Source of the DNA: Massilia phyllostachyos
Lineage (GTDB): Bacteria > Pseudomonadota > Gammaproteobacteria > Burkholderiales > Burkholderiaceae_D
Length of the DNA: 64,000 nucleotides
Direction: 5' to 3'
Assembly: GCF_021044825.1 (NCBI RefSeq)
Contig: NZ_JAJNOC010000001.1
Location: forward strand, 1,116,001-1,180,000
Shown: positions 18,290 to 26,470 of the stretch, in pieces
Layout of the letters: every line of letters begins with the position of its first letter
How positions within the stretch are numbered: position 1 is the stretch's first letter
Notes under the pieces: generated by a model
Database searches by the model: none
Seen by the model: the letters and a program-made list of their open reading frames with translations, nothing else
Told to the model about the DNA's origin: nothing
Program-made: the position numbers and the translations under genes

Positions 18290-19522
18290 ATGCGCATCAG
18301 CACCCTGTCGATCTACAGCAACGCCACCAGCCAGCTGAACACGCTGCAAAGCGCGCTGGCGCGCACCCAGATGCAGCTGTCGACCAACCGCCGCATCATC
18401 ACGCCGGCCGATGACCCGGTCGCCTCGGCGCGGGCGCTGGAAGTGAGCCAGTCGAAGGAGATGAACAGCCAGTACGCCACCAACCGCTCCAGCGCGCGTT
18501 CCTCGCTGTCGACGGTGGAAGGGGCGCTGCAGAACGCCGGCGACCTGCTGCAGGACATCCAGCAGCTGGCGGTGAACGCCGGTAACGGCACCATGGTGCA
18601 GGGCGACCGCATCAAGCTGGCCACCGAGCTGGAAGGGCGCCTGCAGGACTTGCTGGGCGTGGCCAACAGCACCGACGGCGCCGGCGGCTATCTGTTCTCG
18701 GGCTATATGGCGACCACGCAACCGTTCAACCAGAATGGCACCGGCGCTTCCTACCAGGGCGACCAGGGCCAGCGCATGCTGCAGGTGGGCGCCTCGCGCA
18801 AGATGCCGCTGTCGGCCTCGGGCAGCGCCGTGTTCGAGAACAATCTTACTGGCAACGGCACTTTCCAGACCCAGGCGGATAAAACCAATACCGGGGCCGC
18901 CATCATCTCCTCGGGTTCGGTGATCGACCGCAGCCTGGCCGAGCAGGGCAAGAGCTACAAGCTGAGCTTCGCGGTGACCGGCACCCCGGCCGTGACCACC
19001 TACAGCGTGGTCGATACTTCCGTGGCCGGCGTCGAGACGCCGGTGGCGGGCCAGACCGGCATCCCCTACGAGGCCGGCAAGGCGATCAGTTTCGGCGGCA
19101 TCAGCTTCGACATCAAGGGCGAGCCGGCCGACGGCGACGATTTCACCATGGAGCCGAGCGAGAAGCAGTCGGTGTTCACCACCGTCACTAACCTGATCAA
19201 TGCGCTGAAGGCGCCGGCCGACGGCTCGAGCGGCAAGGCGGCGTTGTCGAACAGCCTGAATACGGCGCTCGACAACCTCAAGCAGGCGCACGACAACGTG
19301 CTGACGGTGCAGGCCTCGGTCGGCGCCCATATGAAGGAACTCGACTACCTCGACAGCGCGGGGGACGACCTCGACATCCAGTACGCGGCGACCCTGGGCG
19401 ACCTGCAGGATCTGGACGTGGTGAAGGCGATTTCGGACTTCTCGCAGCAGCAAACCACCTTGCAGGCGGCGCAGATGTCGTTCAAGACGATGTCGGGGTT
19501 GTCGCTGTTTAACTACCTGTGA
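18290..19522 (+). CDS. flgL: Flagellar hook-associated protein FlgL (HAP3)
   Basis: Second junction protein, 410 residues, flagellin-like at both ends. The N-terminal helix region includes LSTNRRIITPADDPVASARA and the C-terminus AISDFSQQQTTLQAAQMSFK. It lies 33 bases after flgK and is followed by a strong terminator, so flgKL form a short operon from the sigma-28 site upstream. Confidence 0.95.
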   Translation: MRISTLSIYSNATSQLNTLQSALARTQMQLSTNRRIITPADDPVASARALEVSQSKEMNSQYATNRSSARSSLSTVEGALQNAGDLLQDIQQLAVNAGNGTMVQGDRIKLATELEGRLQDLLGVANSTDGAGGYLFSGYMATTQPFNQNGTGASYQGDQGQRMLQVGASRKMPLSASGSAVFENNLTGNGTFQTQADKTNTGAAIISSGSVIDRSLAEQGKSYKLSFAVTGTPAVTTYSVVDTSVAGVETPVAGQTGIPYEAGKAISFGGISFDIKGEPADGDDFTMEPSEKQSVFTTVTNLINALKAPADGSSGKAALSNSLNTALDNLKQAHDNVLTVQASVGAHMKELDYLDSAGDDLDIQYAATLGDLQDLDVVKAISDFSQQQTTLQAAQMSFKTMSGLSLFNYL

Positions 19523-19541
19523 GCTGTTCTGCAAGAAAACG

Positions 19542-19566
19542 AAGCCGGCGCAAGCCGGCTTTTTTT
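19542..19566 (+). terminator. Rho-independent terminator after flgL
   Basis: Stem AAGCCGGC (19542-19549), loop GCAA, complementary arm 19554-19561, then a run of T to 19566. It lies 20 bases after the flgL stop and ends the flg transcription units. Confidence 0.93.
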
Positions 19567-19909
19567 ATGCATGAAACGGAAATGGAATATTTGGTGCGTT
19601 GCAATAAGCGGCAAATATTGTTTGCAAACACATCCGGAGTTTCATTACAAAAGTGGATAACTTTATGACAAAAGCATAGGGTTGTATTGACGCTTATGTA
19701 GCAGTCATGTTGGTCATACGTAACAAAACGTATCATCCACGCGACGATTGTAGCGATTATCAAAATTTCCTTGCAAAAACTCACTTTGCTGCTTTGCGGA
19801 AAGTCAATTGTTATGTAAAAGTGGACCTGTGCACCTTTACATGAAGATGAAACAAAGTTCAGGTAGGGCTGCAACCAAGCTAGAGAAAATTCACTATCCA
19901 GGAGTTGTT
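19567..19909. other. AT-rich leader region of the TonB-dependent receptor
   Basis: About 340 non-coding bases, clearly more AT-rich than their surroundings, between the flgL terminator and the receptor gene. It holds an 18-bp palindrome (19716-19733, listed separately) and the ribosome-binding site AGGAG (19900-19904). TTGTAT at 19683 might be part of a promoter, but I cannot name a convincing -35/-10 pair. No alternative gene is evident. Confidence 0.55.
19716..19733. promoter_or_regulatory. 18-bp palindrome, candidate operator upstream of receptor gene
   Basis: Perfect 6-bp arms ATACGT and ACGTAT separated by AACAAA, in the long AT-rich leader of the receptor gene, about 175 bases before its start codon. 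The shape suits a dimeric repressor or activator site. No local regulator gene points to its binder, and it does not look like a Fur box. Confidence 0.4.
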
Positions 19910-22711
19910 GTGAAGCATAAGAGTACTTTCAACAAGAGCGCCATCGCAGTCGCTCTGAGCATGGCCTTCCCGGCATTCGTCGGCGCGCAGGAAGCTGCAC
20001 CGGTTCAGCCGCAACAGATGCAACGCGTCGAAGTGACTGGTTCGAGCATCAAGCGTACCGAAGCTGAAGCCGCTGCCGCCGTCCAGATCCTGAATCGCGA
20101 CGACATCGAGAAAACCGGCGAAACGACGGCCCTGGGGATCCTGACTACCACTGCATCGATCAGCACCGACATCAGCTCGGCAACCGCAAGCTCGGGGAGC
20201 TTCGCAACCGGGTCCTCGGGCATCAGCATGCGCGGCTTGAGCAAGGTCGCTACCCTGGTCCTGGTCAACGGCCGCCGCATTGCACCATACGGTCTGTCGG
20301 ACGGCGCCCAGCAGCAGTTCACCAACCTTGACGCCATCGCTGCAGACGCGATCGAGCGCATCGAGATCTTCAAGGACGGCGCATCGGCAATCTATGGTTC
20401 CGACGCAATCGCCGGCGTGGTCAACATTGTTCTGCGCAAGGAATTCACCGGTGCCCGCGTTCGCGCCAGCTACCGCGAGTCGCAGCACTTCAACGACAAC
20501 CGCAACAAAAACCTGTCGGCGATCGTTGGCTGGGGTGACATCGACACCAACGGCTTCAATACCTACCTGACCGCTGAAACCTACCGTCGCGACGGTTACA
20601 GCACCGGCGACCTGCGTAACTACTACCCGGCATGGCATCGCCTGACCCCGGGCCGCTCGACCTGGGACGCGAAGAGCTCGTTTTCGCCAACCGGTAACTA
20701 CTACCTGAGCTCGACCAACATCGTTGCTGCCCCTGGCTGCCCTGCCGGCGACATCGATCCGACCGACAAGCTGTGCAAATTCGACACCCTGAACTACAGC
20801 GGCCTGGTCACCAACAACAAGCGTAATGCGCTGGTCAGCAATACCAGCTTCCGTATCGGCAACAACATCGATGCCGCCCTGGAAATTACCTATGCCGACG
20901 CTACCAGCGACTACATCGTCGCGCCGTTCAGCGTCAGCAATGGCAGCGCCACCACTTCGTCCTCGATCTGGTATAACGTGCTGGGCGGCAAAATGGTCGG
21001 CCCGTTCTCGTATCCGAAGCTGCCGGTCGGCCATCCGAAGAATCCGTACACCGTGCCGGTCGAATACCGCGCCCGCATGATGGATACCGGCGATGGCTTC
21101 AACTTCAATACCACCGACACCAAGCAGTCGCGCGTGATGCTGACCCTGACCGGCAACTACGCAGGCTGGGACTGGAAATCGGCAGGCGGATGGGCCAAGT
21201 CGGAAGCGTCGAAAGCCACTCGCGCCGTCAGCGCCAAGGGTTACACCGATGCAATCGTCAGCGGCGCCTACAAGTTTGGCCAGCAGAACGATCCGACGCT
21301 GCTGAACACCATGTTCCCTGTCCGTACCACCGACGGTGAGTCGGTCGTGAAGTTCTTCGACGCGACCATTTCGAAAGAAGTATGGCAGTTGCCGGCAGGT
21401 CCGGTGAGCATCGCCTTCGGCACCGACATCCGCAACAATTCGTACATGATGAAGAGTTCGGACAACGTGCTCCGCGGCGAGCTGGTCGGCATCTTCGGCC
21501 TGCAGGTCGACGACGACGTGAACCAGTACGCGCTGTTCACCGAAGCATCCGTGCCGCTGACCAAGAAGCTGAAAATGGAAGCTGCCGCCCGCATCGACAA
21601 GACCGACAACCAGGATGCGCACGTCTCGCCGAAACTCGGCCTGATCTACAACGCAACCGACAGCCTGATGCTGCGTGCAACGGCTTCGGGCGGCTTCCGC
21701 GCACCGAACATCGTCGAATCGGGTAACGGCCTGGGCCGTTCCTCGGTCGCGACCGGCGTGCAGGATCCGCGTCGTTGCCCGATCGCCAACCAGCTCAACG
21801 CACTGGTGCAGAACGCCGCCGGCGCCACCACCACCGACAAGGCCCAGGCCAACAGCTTCCGCAACGCGGAATGCTCGGCCGGCCTGCCGAGCTTCGTGTC
21901 CTCGAACCCGGACCTGAAGCCGGAAACCTCGCGTTCGCTGACCGCCGGCCTGATCTTCGAGCCGATCAAGAACTGGAGCGTCGGCCTGGACTACTTCTTC
22001 ATCGAGCGTCGTAACGAAATCGGCACCCGCTCGGTGGTCGACGTCCTGCGCGGCGAAGCCAGCCTGCCTGCAGGCCAGCTGATCCGTATCGACAACAGCG
22101 CCAACGATAATCAGTTCCTGGCACTGGTGCGCAAATATGCACCGGGCAACACCATCAACTACGGTGGCGTCGGCCAGCTGGGCATGGTGTACAACCCGTA
22201 CGTGAACAGCGGCCAGACCCGCGTGCAGGGCTTCGACTTCGATGCCAAGGGCCGCTTCAATGCATGGGGCGTGCCGGTGCGCCTGACCCTGGACGGTAGC
22301 TACCTCTGGAAATTCCAGGAATACAGCGTTACCGACGGCTCCTACGGCCCGAACCAGACCGGCACCTACGACTACGGTCCACGCCTGAACCTGGTCGCTC
22401 GCGCCTACGTCAAGCAGGGTAACTTCGACCATGCGGTTGCTGCCAACTTCTCGAGCAGCTACAGCACCAACAGCATCGCGTCGCCGACCTATTGCACGAC
22501 CAACAATGTCGCGGCCCAGTACCTGGACACCTGCGCCCGCGTTGGCAGCAACACCACCTGGAACTACAGCGTGGCGTTCACCGGCATCCCGCATGTCCGG
22601 GTGACCGGTTACGTCGACAACATCTTTGCCCGCGAAGCACCGATCGACTGGCGCGGTGGCTGGAGCCAGCAGTTCCGCCGCTTCGGCCTGGCTGCAAGCT
22701 ACACCTACTAA
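19910..22711 (+). CDS. TonB-dependent outer-membrane receptor
   Basis: Energy-coupled outer-membrane importer of 933 residues. I start at GTG 19910, six bases after AGGAG; this gives a standard signal peptide (VKHKSTFNKSAIAVALSMAF, cleaved near GAQ), while longer in-frame starts do not. A likely TonB box (QRVEVTGSSIKR) precedes the plug domain, with GISMRGLSKVATLVLVNGRR and IERIEIFKDGASAIYGSDAI. The rest is a 22-strand-type barrel ending SYTY, with an aromatic last residue as needed for BAM insertion. The VEVTGS-S-IKR plug type is common among carbohydrate or oligopeptide receptors; no ligand gene lies nearby, so the substrate is open. It is flanked by terminators on both sides, hence monocistronic. 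Confidence 0.93.
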   Translation: MKHKSTFNKSAIAVALSMAFPAFVGAQEAAPVQPQQMQRVEVTGSSIKRTEAEAAAAVQILNRDDIEKTGETTALGILTTTASISTDISSATASSGSFATGSSGISMRGLSKVATLVLVNGRRIAPYGLSDGAQQQFTNLDAIAADAIERIEIFKDGASAIYGSDAIAGVVNIVLRKEFTGARVRASYRESQHFNDNRNKNLSAIVGWGDIDTNGFNTYLTAETYRRDGYSTGDLRNYYPAWHRLTPGRSTWDAKSSFSPTGNYYLSSTNIVAAPGCPAGDIDPTDKLCKFDTLNYSGLVTNNKRNALVSNTSFRIGNNIDAALEITYADATSDYIVAPFSVSNGSATTSSSIWYNVLGGKMVGPFSYPKLPVGHPKNPYTVPVEYRARMMDTGDGFNFNTTDTKQSRVMLTLTGNYAGWDWKSAGGWAKSEASKATRAVSAKGYTDAIVSGAYKFGQQNDPTLLNTMFPVRTTDGESVVKFFDATISKEVWQLPAGPVSIAFGTDIRNNSYMMKSSDNVLRGELVGIFGLQVDDDVNQYALFTEASVPLTKKLKMEAAARIDKTDNQDAHVSPKLGLIYNATDSLMLRATASGGFRAPNIVESGNGLGRSSVATGVQDPRRCPIANQLNALVQNAAGATTTDKAQANSFRNAECSAGLPSFVSSNPDLKPETSRSLTAGLIFEPIKNWSVGLDYFFIERRNEIGTRSVVDVLRGEASLPAGQLIRIDNSANDNQFLALVRKYAPGNTINYGGVGQLGMVYNPYVNSGQTRVQGFDFDAKGRFNAWGVPVRLTLDGSYLWKFQEYSVTDGSYGPNQTGTYDYGPRLNLVARAYVKQGNFDHAVAANFSSSYSTNSIASPTYCTTNNVAAQYLDTCARVGSNTTWNYSVAFTGIPHVRVTGYVDNIFAREAPIDWRGGWSQQFRRFGLAASYTY

Positions 22712-22734
22712 TCGTCTGAAGTTTTAGATGATGC

Positions 22735-22765
22735 AAAAAGACCAGGTTTCGGCCTGGTCTTTTTT
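22735..22765. terminator. Bidirectional terminator between receptor and DUF5329 gene
   Basis: Stem AGACCAGG (22739-22746) and CCTGGTCT (22753-22760) with a 6-base loop, preceded by A5 and followed by T5. It can stop transcription from both converging genes. Confidence 0.92.
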
Positions 22766-22768
22766 CGT

Positions 22769-23146
22769 TTACTTCGCGGCGCGCAGCGTCTCGAGTTCGT
22801 GGGTCAGCCACGCCCGGCTTTCCACCGGCTCCCCGCTCCCGCACTTGACGCGGTAGTGCCGGCCCGTGAAGCTGCTCTTCGAGGCCGCGAATTCGATGAA
22901 CTGCTCTGTGCGCGTGATGGTCTCCGAGCGCTTCTCGATGTAGTCCAGCTTGCGCAACAGGTGAGTGCGGGCCTCCGCGCCGCTGTGCCAGCTGCGGTTG
23001 CGCTCGAACTGGCAGTTCGACGCGGTGATCCTGCCCAGCAGGGCCTCGATCTCGGCGCGCACGGGAGGGGGAGTGGGGCCGGCGAGGACGCCGGCGCTCG
23101 GGCTGGCGAGCAGGACCGTCAGAAAGATGCGCAGAAAGATCGGCAT
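22769..23146 (-). CDS. DUF5329 (YfeK-like) exported protein
   Basis: Small predicted periplasmic protein of 125 residues with a signal peptide (MPIFLRIFLTVLLASPSAGV, cleaved near LAG). Its core fits the DUF5329 family as I know it: EIEALLGRITASNCQFERN, then EARTHLLRKLDYIEKR, then TRTEQFIEFAASKSSFTGRH and YRVKCGSGEPVESRAWL. Two cysteines may pair. No function is established for the family. It is convergent with the receptor gene and lies 69 bases downstream of the HD-GYP gene on the same strand. Confidence 0.75.
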   Translation of the reverse strand: MPIFLRIFLTVLLASPSAGVLAGPTPPPVRAEIEALLGRITASNCQFERNRSWHSGAEARTHLLRKLDYIEKRSETITRTEQFIEFAASKSSFTGRHYRVKCGSGEPVESRAWLTHELETLRAAK

Positions 23147-23215
23147 GGCGCCAACCTTACCGTAAACGCCCTGTCGCGGGCGCAGCCATCGGATCGATGC
23201 GCCTGAGCGCCGCCC

Positions 23216-24496
23216 TCAGGCCGCCTGCGTGGCGTCCTGTGGCGCGAGCGGATCGAGCAGGGCCCCCAGCGGCGCCAGCAGCGCACGCTCGCCGATGGTG
23301 CAGGTGGCCAGCGCGATCTCGCGCGACAGTTCCCGCATCCGCCAGTGGATTTCGCGCGAAGCGATGGCGTGTTCGAACTGCAGCACGCCGTCGAAGGCGC
23401 CGTCGCCTTCGGGGAGCAGCCCCATGTTCAGGCCGGAACTCAGGGCCGCACGCTGGAGCAGGCCAAGGCGCGCGCCGATGCGCTCGACCAGCTCGCGCGT
23501 GGATGGGCTCAGCCCGTGACTGCCCGCCAGCGCTTGGGCGGCGGCCGCGGTGTCGACGATTGTGCGGTAGAGGCGCGCGTCGGGGTCGGGCCTGGCGCCG
23601 CGCGTCCAGCTGTCGTAGCTCTGCGCGCGCTGGGACTTGCAGGCGCGCGAAACAGCGCCGGCGATGCGCCGGTCGTGCTCGCCCGTCATCAGCTTCAGGG
23701 AGATGTCGGCCTGGTCCAGCGCGTTGTCGCTGCGGATCATGGCGCTGATCGCTTCCGCCGCCGCCAGCACCTGGCCGCAGGGGCTGATCTGGGCGCCGGC
23801 CAGGCGCCGCGGGTAGCCGGAGCCGTCCAGGCGTTCATGGTGCTCGGCGACCGCGCGCGCCACTTCCGGCGCGTAGGCTTCGTGCTCTTCGATCAGCATC
23901 TGTCCGGTGCGGGGATGCACCACGAGATGCGACCATTCGTGCGCCAGCAGCTGGCGGCCCGGCACCAGGTAGGCCGGGTCGACGTAGAGCTCGCCGATGT
24001 CGTGCAGCAGGCCGGCCAGCACGCAGGATTGCTGGAGTTCGGGCGTCAGCGCCAGGCACTTGGCCAGGCAGGCCGCGACGATCGCCACCGTGACGGCATG
24101 GTCGAGCGCCGCTTCGCCGCCGCGTTCGGCGATGGTCAGCATCATCGTCGTCGCGTTGCCGAACTGCAGGCGCGACAACATGGCAAGCGGCGAGGGTCCG
24201 GTCGCCGGCACGGCCGCCAGCAGGGCTGCCAGCGCCGGATCGCCGGCCAGCAGCCGTTCGGCCGTCCTCACCACATTGCCGGCATCGACGCCCCCGCTGA
24301 CGCGCAGGGACGCCTCGATCGGCCTGGTGAGCTTGTGCATGATGAGCTTTTCCTGCAAGGCGCGCGAGACCTTGGCCCCCTTGGCCAGCAGCTTGTTGCC
24401 GCGCGCATCGTAGATGTCCTCGGTGGCCACCACCGGCATCTGTTCGGCAAGCTCAATGACCTTTTCGAGATAATGCTGGTTGACGGCGTTCGACAT
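23216..24496 (-). CDS. HD-GYP domain protein (putative c-di-GMP phosphodiesterase)
   Basis: Soluble predicted c-di-GMP hydrolase, 426 residues from the ATG at 24496; a start at 24532 would lie over the promoter's transcribed leader. Residues 1-80 form a DUF3391-like N-terminal segment (VVATEDIYDARGNKLLAKGA). The HD-GYP core has H133, LLHDIGELYVDP (H165-D166) and EHHERLDGSGYP (GYP at 227-229). The lysine of the usual HDIGK motif is replaced by glutamate. The C-terminal 130 residues are helical and unrecognised. It lies downstream of fliR on the opposite side of the fli run, and a TATAAT box plus a 16-bp palindrome lie just before it. Confidence 0.85.
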   Translation of the reverse strand: MSNAVNQHYLEKVIELAEQMPVVATEDIYDARGNKLLAKGAKVSRALQEKLIMHKLTRPIEASLRVSGGVDAGNVVRTAERLLAGDPALAALLAAVPATGPSPLAMLSRLQFGNATTMMLTIAERGGEAALDHAVTVAIVAACLAKCLALTPELQQSCVLAGLLHDIGELYVDPAYLVPGRQLLAHEWSHLVVHPRTGQMLIEEHEAYAPEVARAVAEHHERLDGSGYPRRLAGAQISPCGQVLAAAEAISAMIRSDNALDQADISLKLMTGEHDRRIAGAVSRACKSQRAQSYDSWTRGARPDPDARLYRTIVDTAAAAQALAGSHGLSPSTRELVERIGARLGLLQRAALSSGLNMGLLPEGDGAFDGVLQFEHAIASREIHWRMRELSREIALATCTIGERALLAPLGALLDPLAPQDATQAA

Positions 24497-24534
24497 GATG
24501 GCGCGGTTTATCCAAAGCGCATAGCATAACATGC

Positions 24535-24555
24535 ATTATAGAAACATATGTTTCT
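24535..24555 (-). promoter_or_regulatory. Promoter -10 and overlapping 16-bp palindrome before the HD-GYP gene
   Basis: On the minus strand a perfect TATAAT (plus 24535-24540) directly abuts the perfect palindrome AGAAACATATGTTTCT (24540-24555), which fills the -35/-10 spacer. The gene starts about 40 bases downstream of the -10. The layout suggests a repressor operator. No good -35 hexamer is visible. Confidence 0.6.
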
Positions 24556-24605
24556 TGATAGCATTGTGTTGAAACGGTCGTCGGCCGTTCCTTTTCTCGC
24601 TTTGC

Positions 24606-25433
24606 TCAGCCCGGCGCCGGCTGGACGCGTGGGGGCGCTGGCGGCGTGGCGTTCGCTCCGGCACGCGGCACCGCGCGTCCCGCCTCGATCCCCGCATTGA
24701 ACAGGTTCACGATCGGCATGCCGAGATAGGGCATGGCCAGGCTCAGGGTCAGGAAGCCGACTCCCAGCGTGATCGGGAAGCCGATGCCGAAGATGTTCAG
24801 TTGCGGCGCCGCGCGCGTGAGGATGCCGAGCGCCACGTTGGTAATCAGGAGGGCGGCCACGATCGGCAGCGACAGTTGCAGCCCGGTGGAGAAGATCTTC
24901 CCGCCCCAGCGCACCAGCTCGAGCGGCGCATTGCCGGAAAACGGCGTCTCCGAGATCGGCAGCGCGACGAAACTTTCGGCCAGCGCCGCCAGCAGCACCA
25001 GGTGGGCGTTCACGGCCAGGAAGGCCATGGTGGCGACCAGCGCCATGAACTGGCTCACCGCCGACGAGCGGCCACGTGAATTCGGGTCGAAGAACACGGC
25101 AAAGCCCAGGCCCATCGTCATGCTGGCCACCTCGCCCGCGTACTCGATGGCGGCGAACACGATGCGCATGGCAAGCCCCATCGCCACGCCGATCAGCAAT
25201 TCTTTTACAAGGATCAACAGGCCCGCCCAGCCGGTCGGGTCGAGCGCCGGCACCGCCGGGACCGTGGGCGCGATGACGGAAGCGAGCAGCACGCCGAGGG
25301 CCAGCTTGATCGACATCGGCACGCCGGCGTTGCCGAACAGCGGGGCGCTGGCTACCAGGCCGAGGATGCGCGTGAGCGGCCACAGCAGCCCGGCGATCCA
25401 GGCGTTCATCTCGCCCGTGGTCAGGCTCAGCAT
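24606..25433 (-). CDS. fliR: Flagellar export gate protein FliR
   Basis: Membrane component of the type III export gate, 275 residues, strongly hydrophobic with about six transmembrane stretches. It begins NAWIAGLLWPLTRILGLVAS followed by APLFGNAGVPMSIKLALGVL. The conserved EYAGEVASMTMGLGFAVFFD (about 100-120) and the later ISETPFSG are typical. The C-terminus is Ala/Pro-rich (about 25 residues). It is the last gene of the long minus-strand fli run. Confidence 0.95.
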   Translation of the reverse strand: MLSLTTGEMNAWIAGLLWPLTRILGLVASAPLFGNAGVPMSIKLALGVLLASVIAPTVPAVPALDPTGWAGLLILVKELLIGVAMGLAMRIVFAAIEYAGEVASMTMGLGFAVFFDPNSRGRSSAVSQFMALVATMAFLAVNAHLVLLAALAESFVALPISETPFSGNAPLELVRWGGKIFSTGLQLSLPIVAALLITNVALGILTRAAPQLNIFGIGFPITLGVGFLTLSLAMPYLGMPIVNLFNAGIEAGRAVPRAGANATPPAPPRVQPAPG

Positions 25434-25440
25434 GTCCCGC

Positions 25441-25710
25441 TCAGCCGATCATGCCGGGGATGTTGGTGAACACCTGGCGCATGTAGTCGAGCATGATCTC
25501 CAGCATCCAGGGCCCGGCCAGCACCAGGGTCACGAACACCGCGATCAGTTTCGGGATGAAGGAGAGGGTTGCTTCGTTGATCTGGGTCGCGGCCTGGAAG
25601 ATGCTGATGACGAGGCCGATGATCAGGGCCACCAGCAGCAGCGGGGCCGACACCATCAGCGTCACTTCCATCGCCGTGCGGCCCATCGTCATGACGGATT
25701 CGGGAGTCAT
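25441..25710 (-). CDS. fliQ: Flagellar export gate protein FliQ
   Basis: Small export-gate subunit, 89 residues with two transmembrane helices: MEVTLMVSAPLLLVALIIGL and IAVFVTLVLAGPWMLEIMLD. The linking loop has FQAATQINEATLSFIPKLI, the family signature. It lies seven bases before fliR and ten after fliP. Confidence 0.97.
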   Translation of the reverse strand: MTPESVMTMGRTAMEVTLMVSAPLLLVALIIGLVISIFQAATQINEATLSFIPKLIAVFVTLVLAGPWMLEIMLDYMRQVFTNIPGMIG

Positions 25711-25720
25711 GGCGCCTTCC

Positions 25721-26470
25721 CTAGTAGAAGCTCTGGGCCAGCGAGCCCAGCAGCAGTTGCCAGCCGTCGACCAGCACGAACAGCATCAGCTTGAAGGGCA
25801 GCGAGATCACCGCCGGCGACATCATCATCATGCCCATCGCCATCAGCACCGAGGCGACCACCATGTCGATGATAAGGAAGGGGATGAAGATCGCGAAGCC
25901 GATCTGGAACGCCGTCTTCAGCTCGCTCGTCACGAAAGCCGGGATCAGGACCCGCAGCGGAATGTCTTCCGGGCCCTGCAGCGCCGGCGAGCGCGAGATC
26001 TTGACGAACAGGGCGAGGTCCGACTGGCGCGTCTGCTTGATCATGAATTCCTTCAGCGGCACCACCCCGCGGTCGAGCGCCTGGCCCATCTGGATCTGGT
26101 TCTGCTGCAACGGCAGATAAGCCTCGGTGTACATGCGGTCGAAGGTCGGCCCCATCACGAAGAAGGTCAGGAACAGCGCCAGTCCGACCATCACCTGGTT
26201 CGGCGGCGCGGTCTGGGTGCCGATGGCCTGGCGCAGCAGGGACAGGACGATGATGATGCGGGTGAACGCCGTCATCATCAGGAGCGCCGCTGGCAAAAAG
26301 GTGAGCGCCGTCAGCAGGATCAGGGTCTGGACCGGCAGCGAATAGGCGGTGCCGCCGCCCGCGGCGGGGCTGGTGGTGAAGGCCGGGATGCCGGGTTGCG
26401 CCAGGGCCAGCAGCGGCAGCAGTCCCAGGCTTGCCAGGCCCACGCCCAGCAGGAATCGTTTAGTTCGCAT
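25721..26470 (-). CDS. fliP: Flagellar export gate protein FliP
   Basis: Core of the export pore, 249 residues from the ATG at 26470, which overlaps the fliO stop by 11 bases and gives a proper signal peptide ([20 protein letters not shown]). A longer frame to 26545 would only read through fliO. Family motifs: [40 protein letters not shown] and [20 protein letters not shown]. It forms the FliP5Q4R1 gate with its neighbours. Confidence 0.96.
   Translation of the reverse strand: MRTKRFLLGVGLASLGLLPLLALAQPGIPAFTTSPAAGGGTAYSLPVQTLILLTALTFLPAALLMMTAFTRIIIVLSLLRQAIGTQTAPPNQVMVGLALFLTFFVMGPTFDRMYTEAYLPLQQNQIQMGQALDRGVVPLKEFMIKQTRQSDLALFVKISRSPALQGPEDIPLRVLIPAFVTSELKTAFQIGFAIFIPFLIIDMVVASVLMAMGMMMMSPAVISLPFKLMLFVLVDGWQLLLGSLAQSFY

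Noticed and set aside
19880..22594. Open frame of about 900 codons antisense to the TonB-dependent receptor
   Set aside because: Stop-poor antisense frames are expected in GC-rich coding DNA; the product is low-complexity Val/Ala/Asp/Gly-rich with no family motif, while the plus strand encodes a clear receptor.
23202..23220. Hairpin CCTGAG-N7-CTCAGG at the HD-GYP stop as a terminator
   Set aside because: It overlaps the coding end, has only a 6-bp stem and no T-run.
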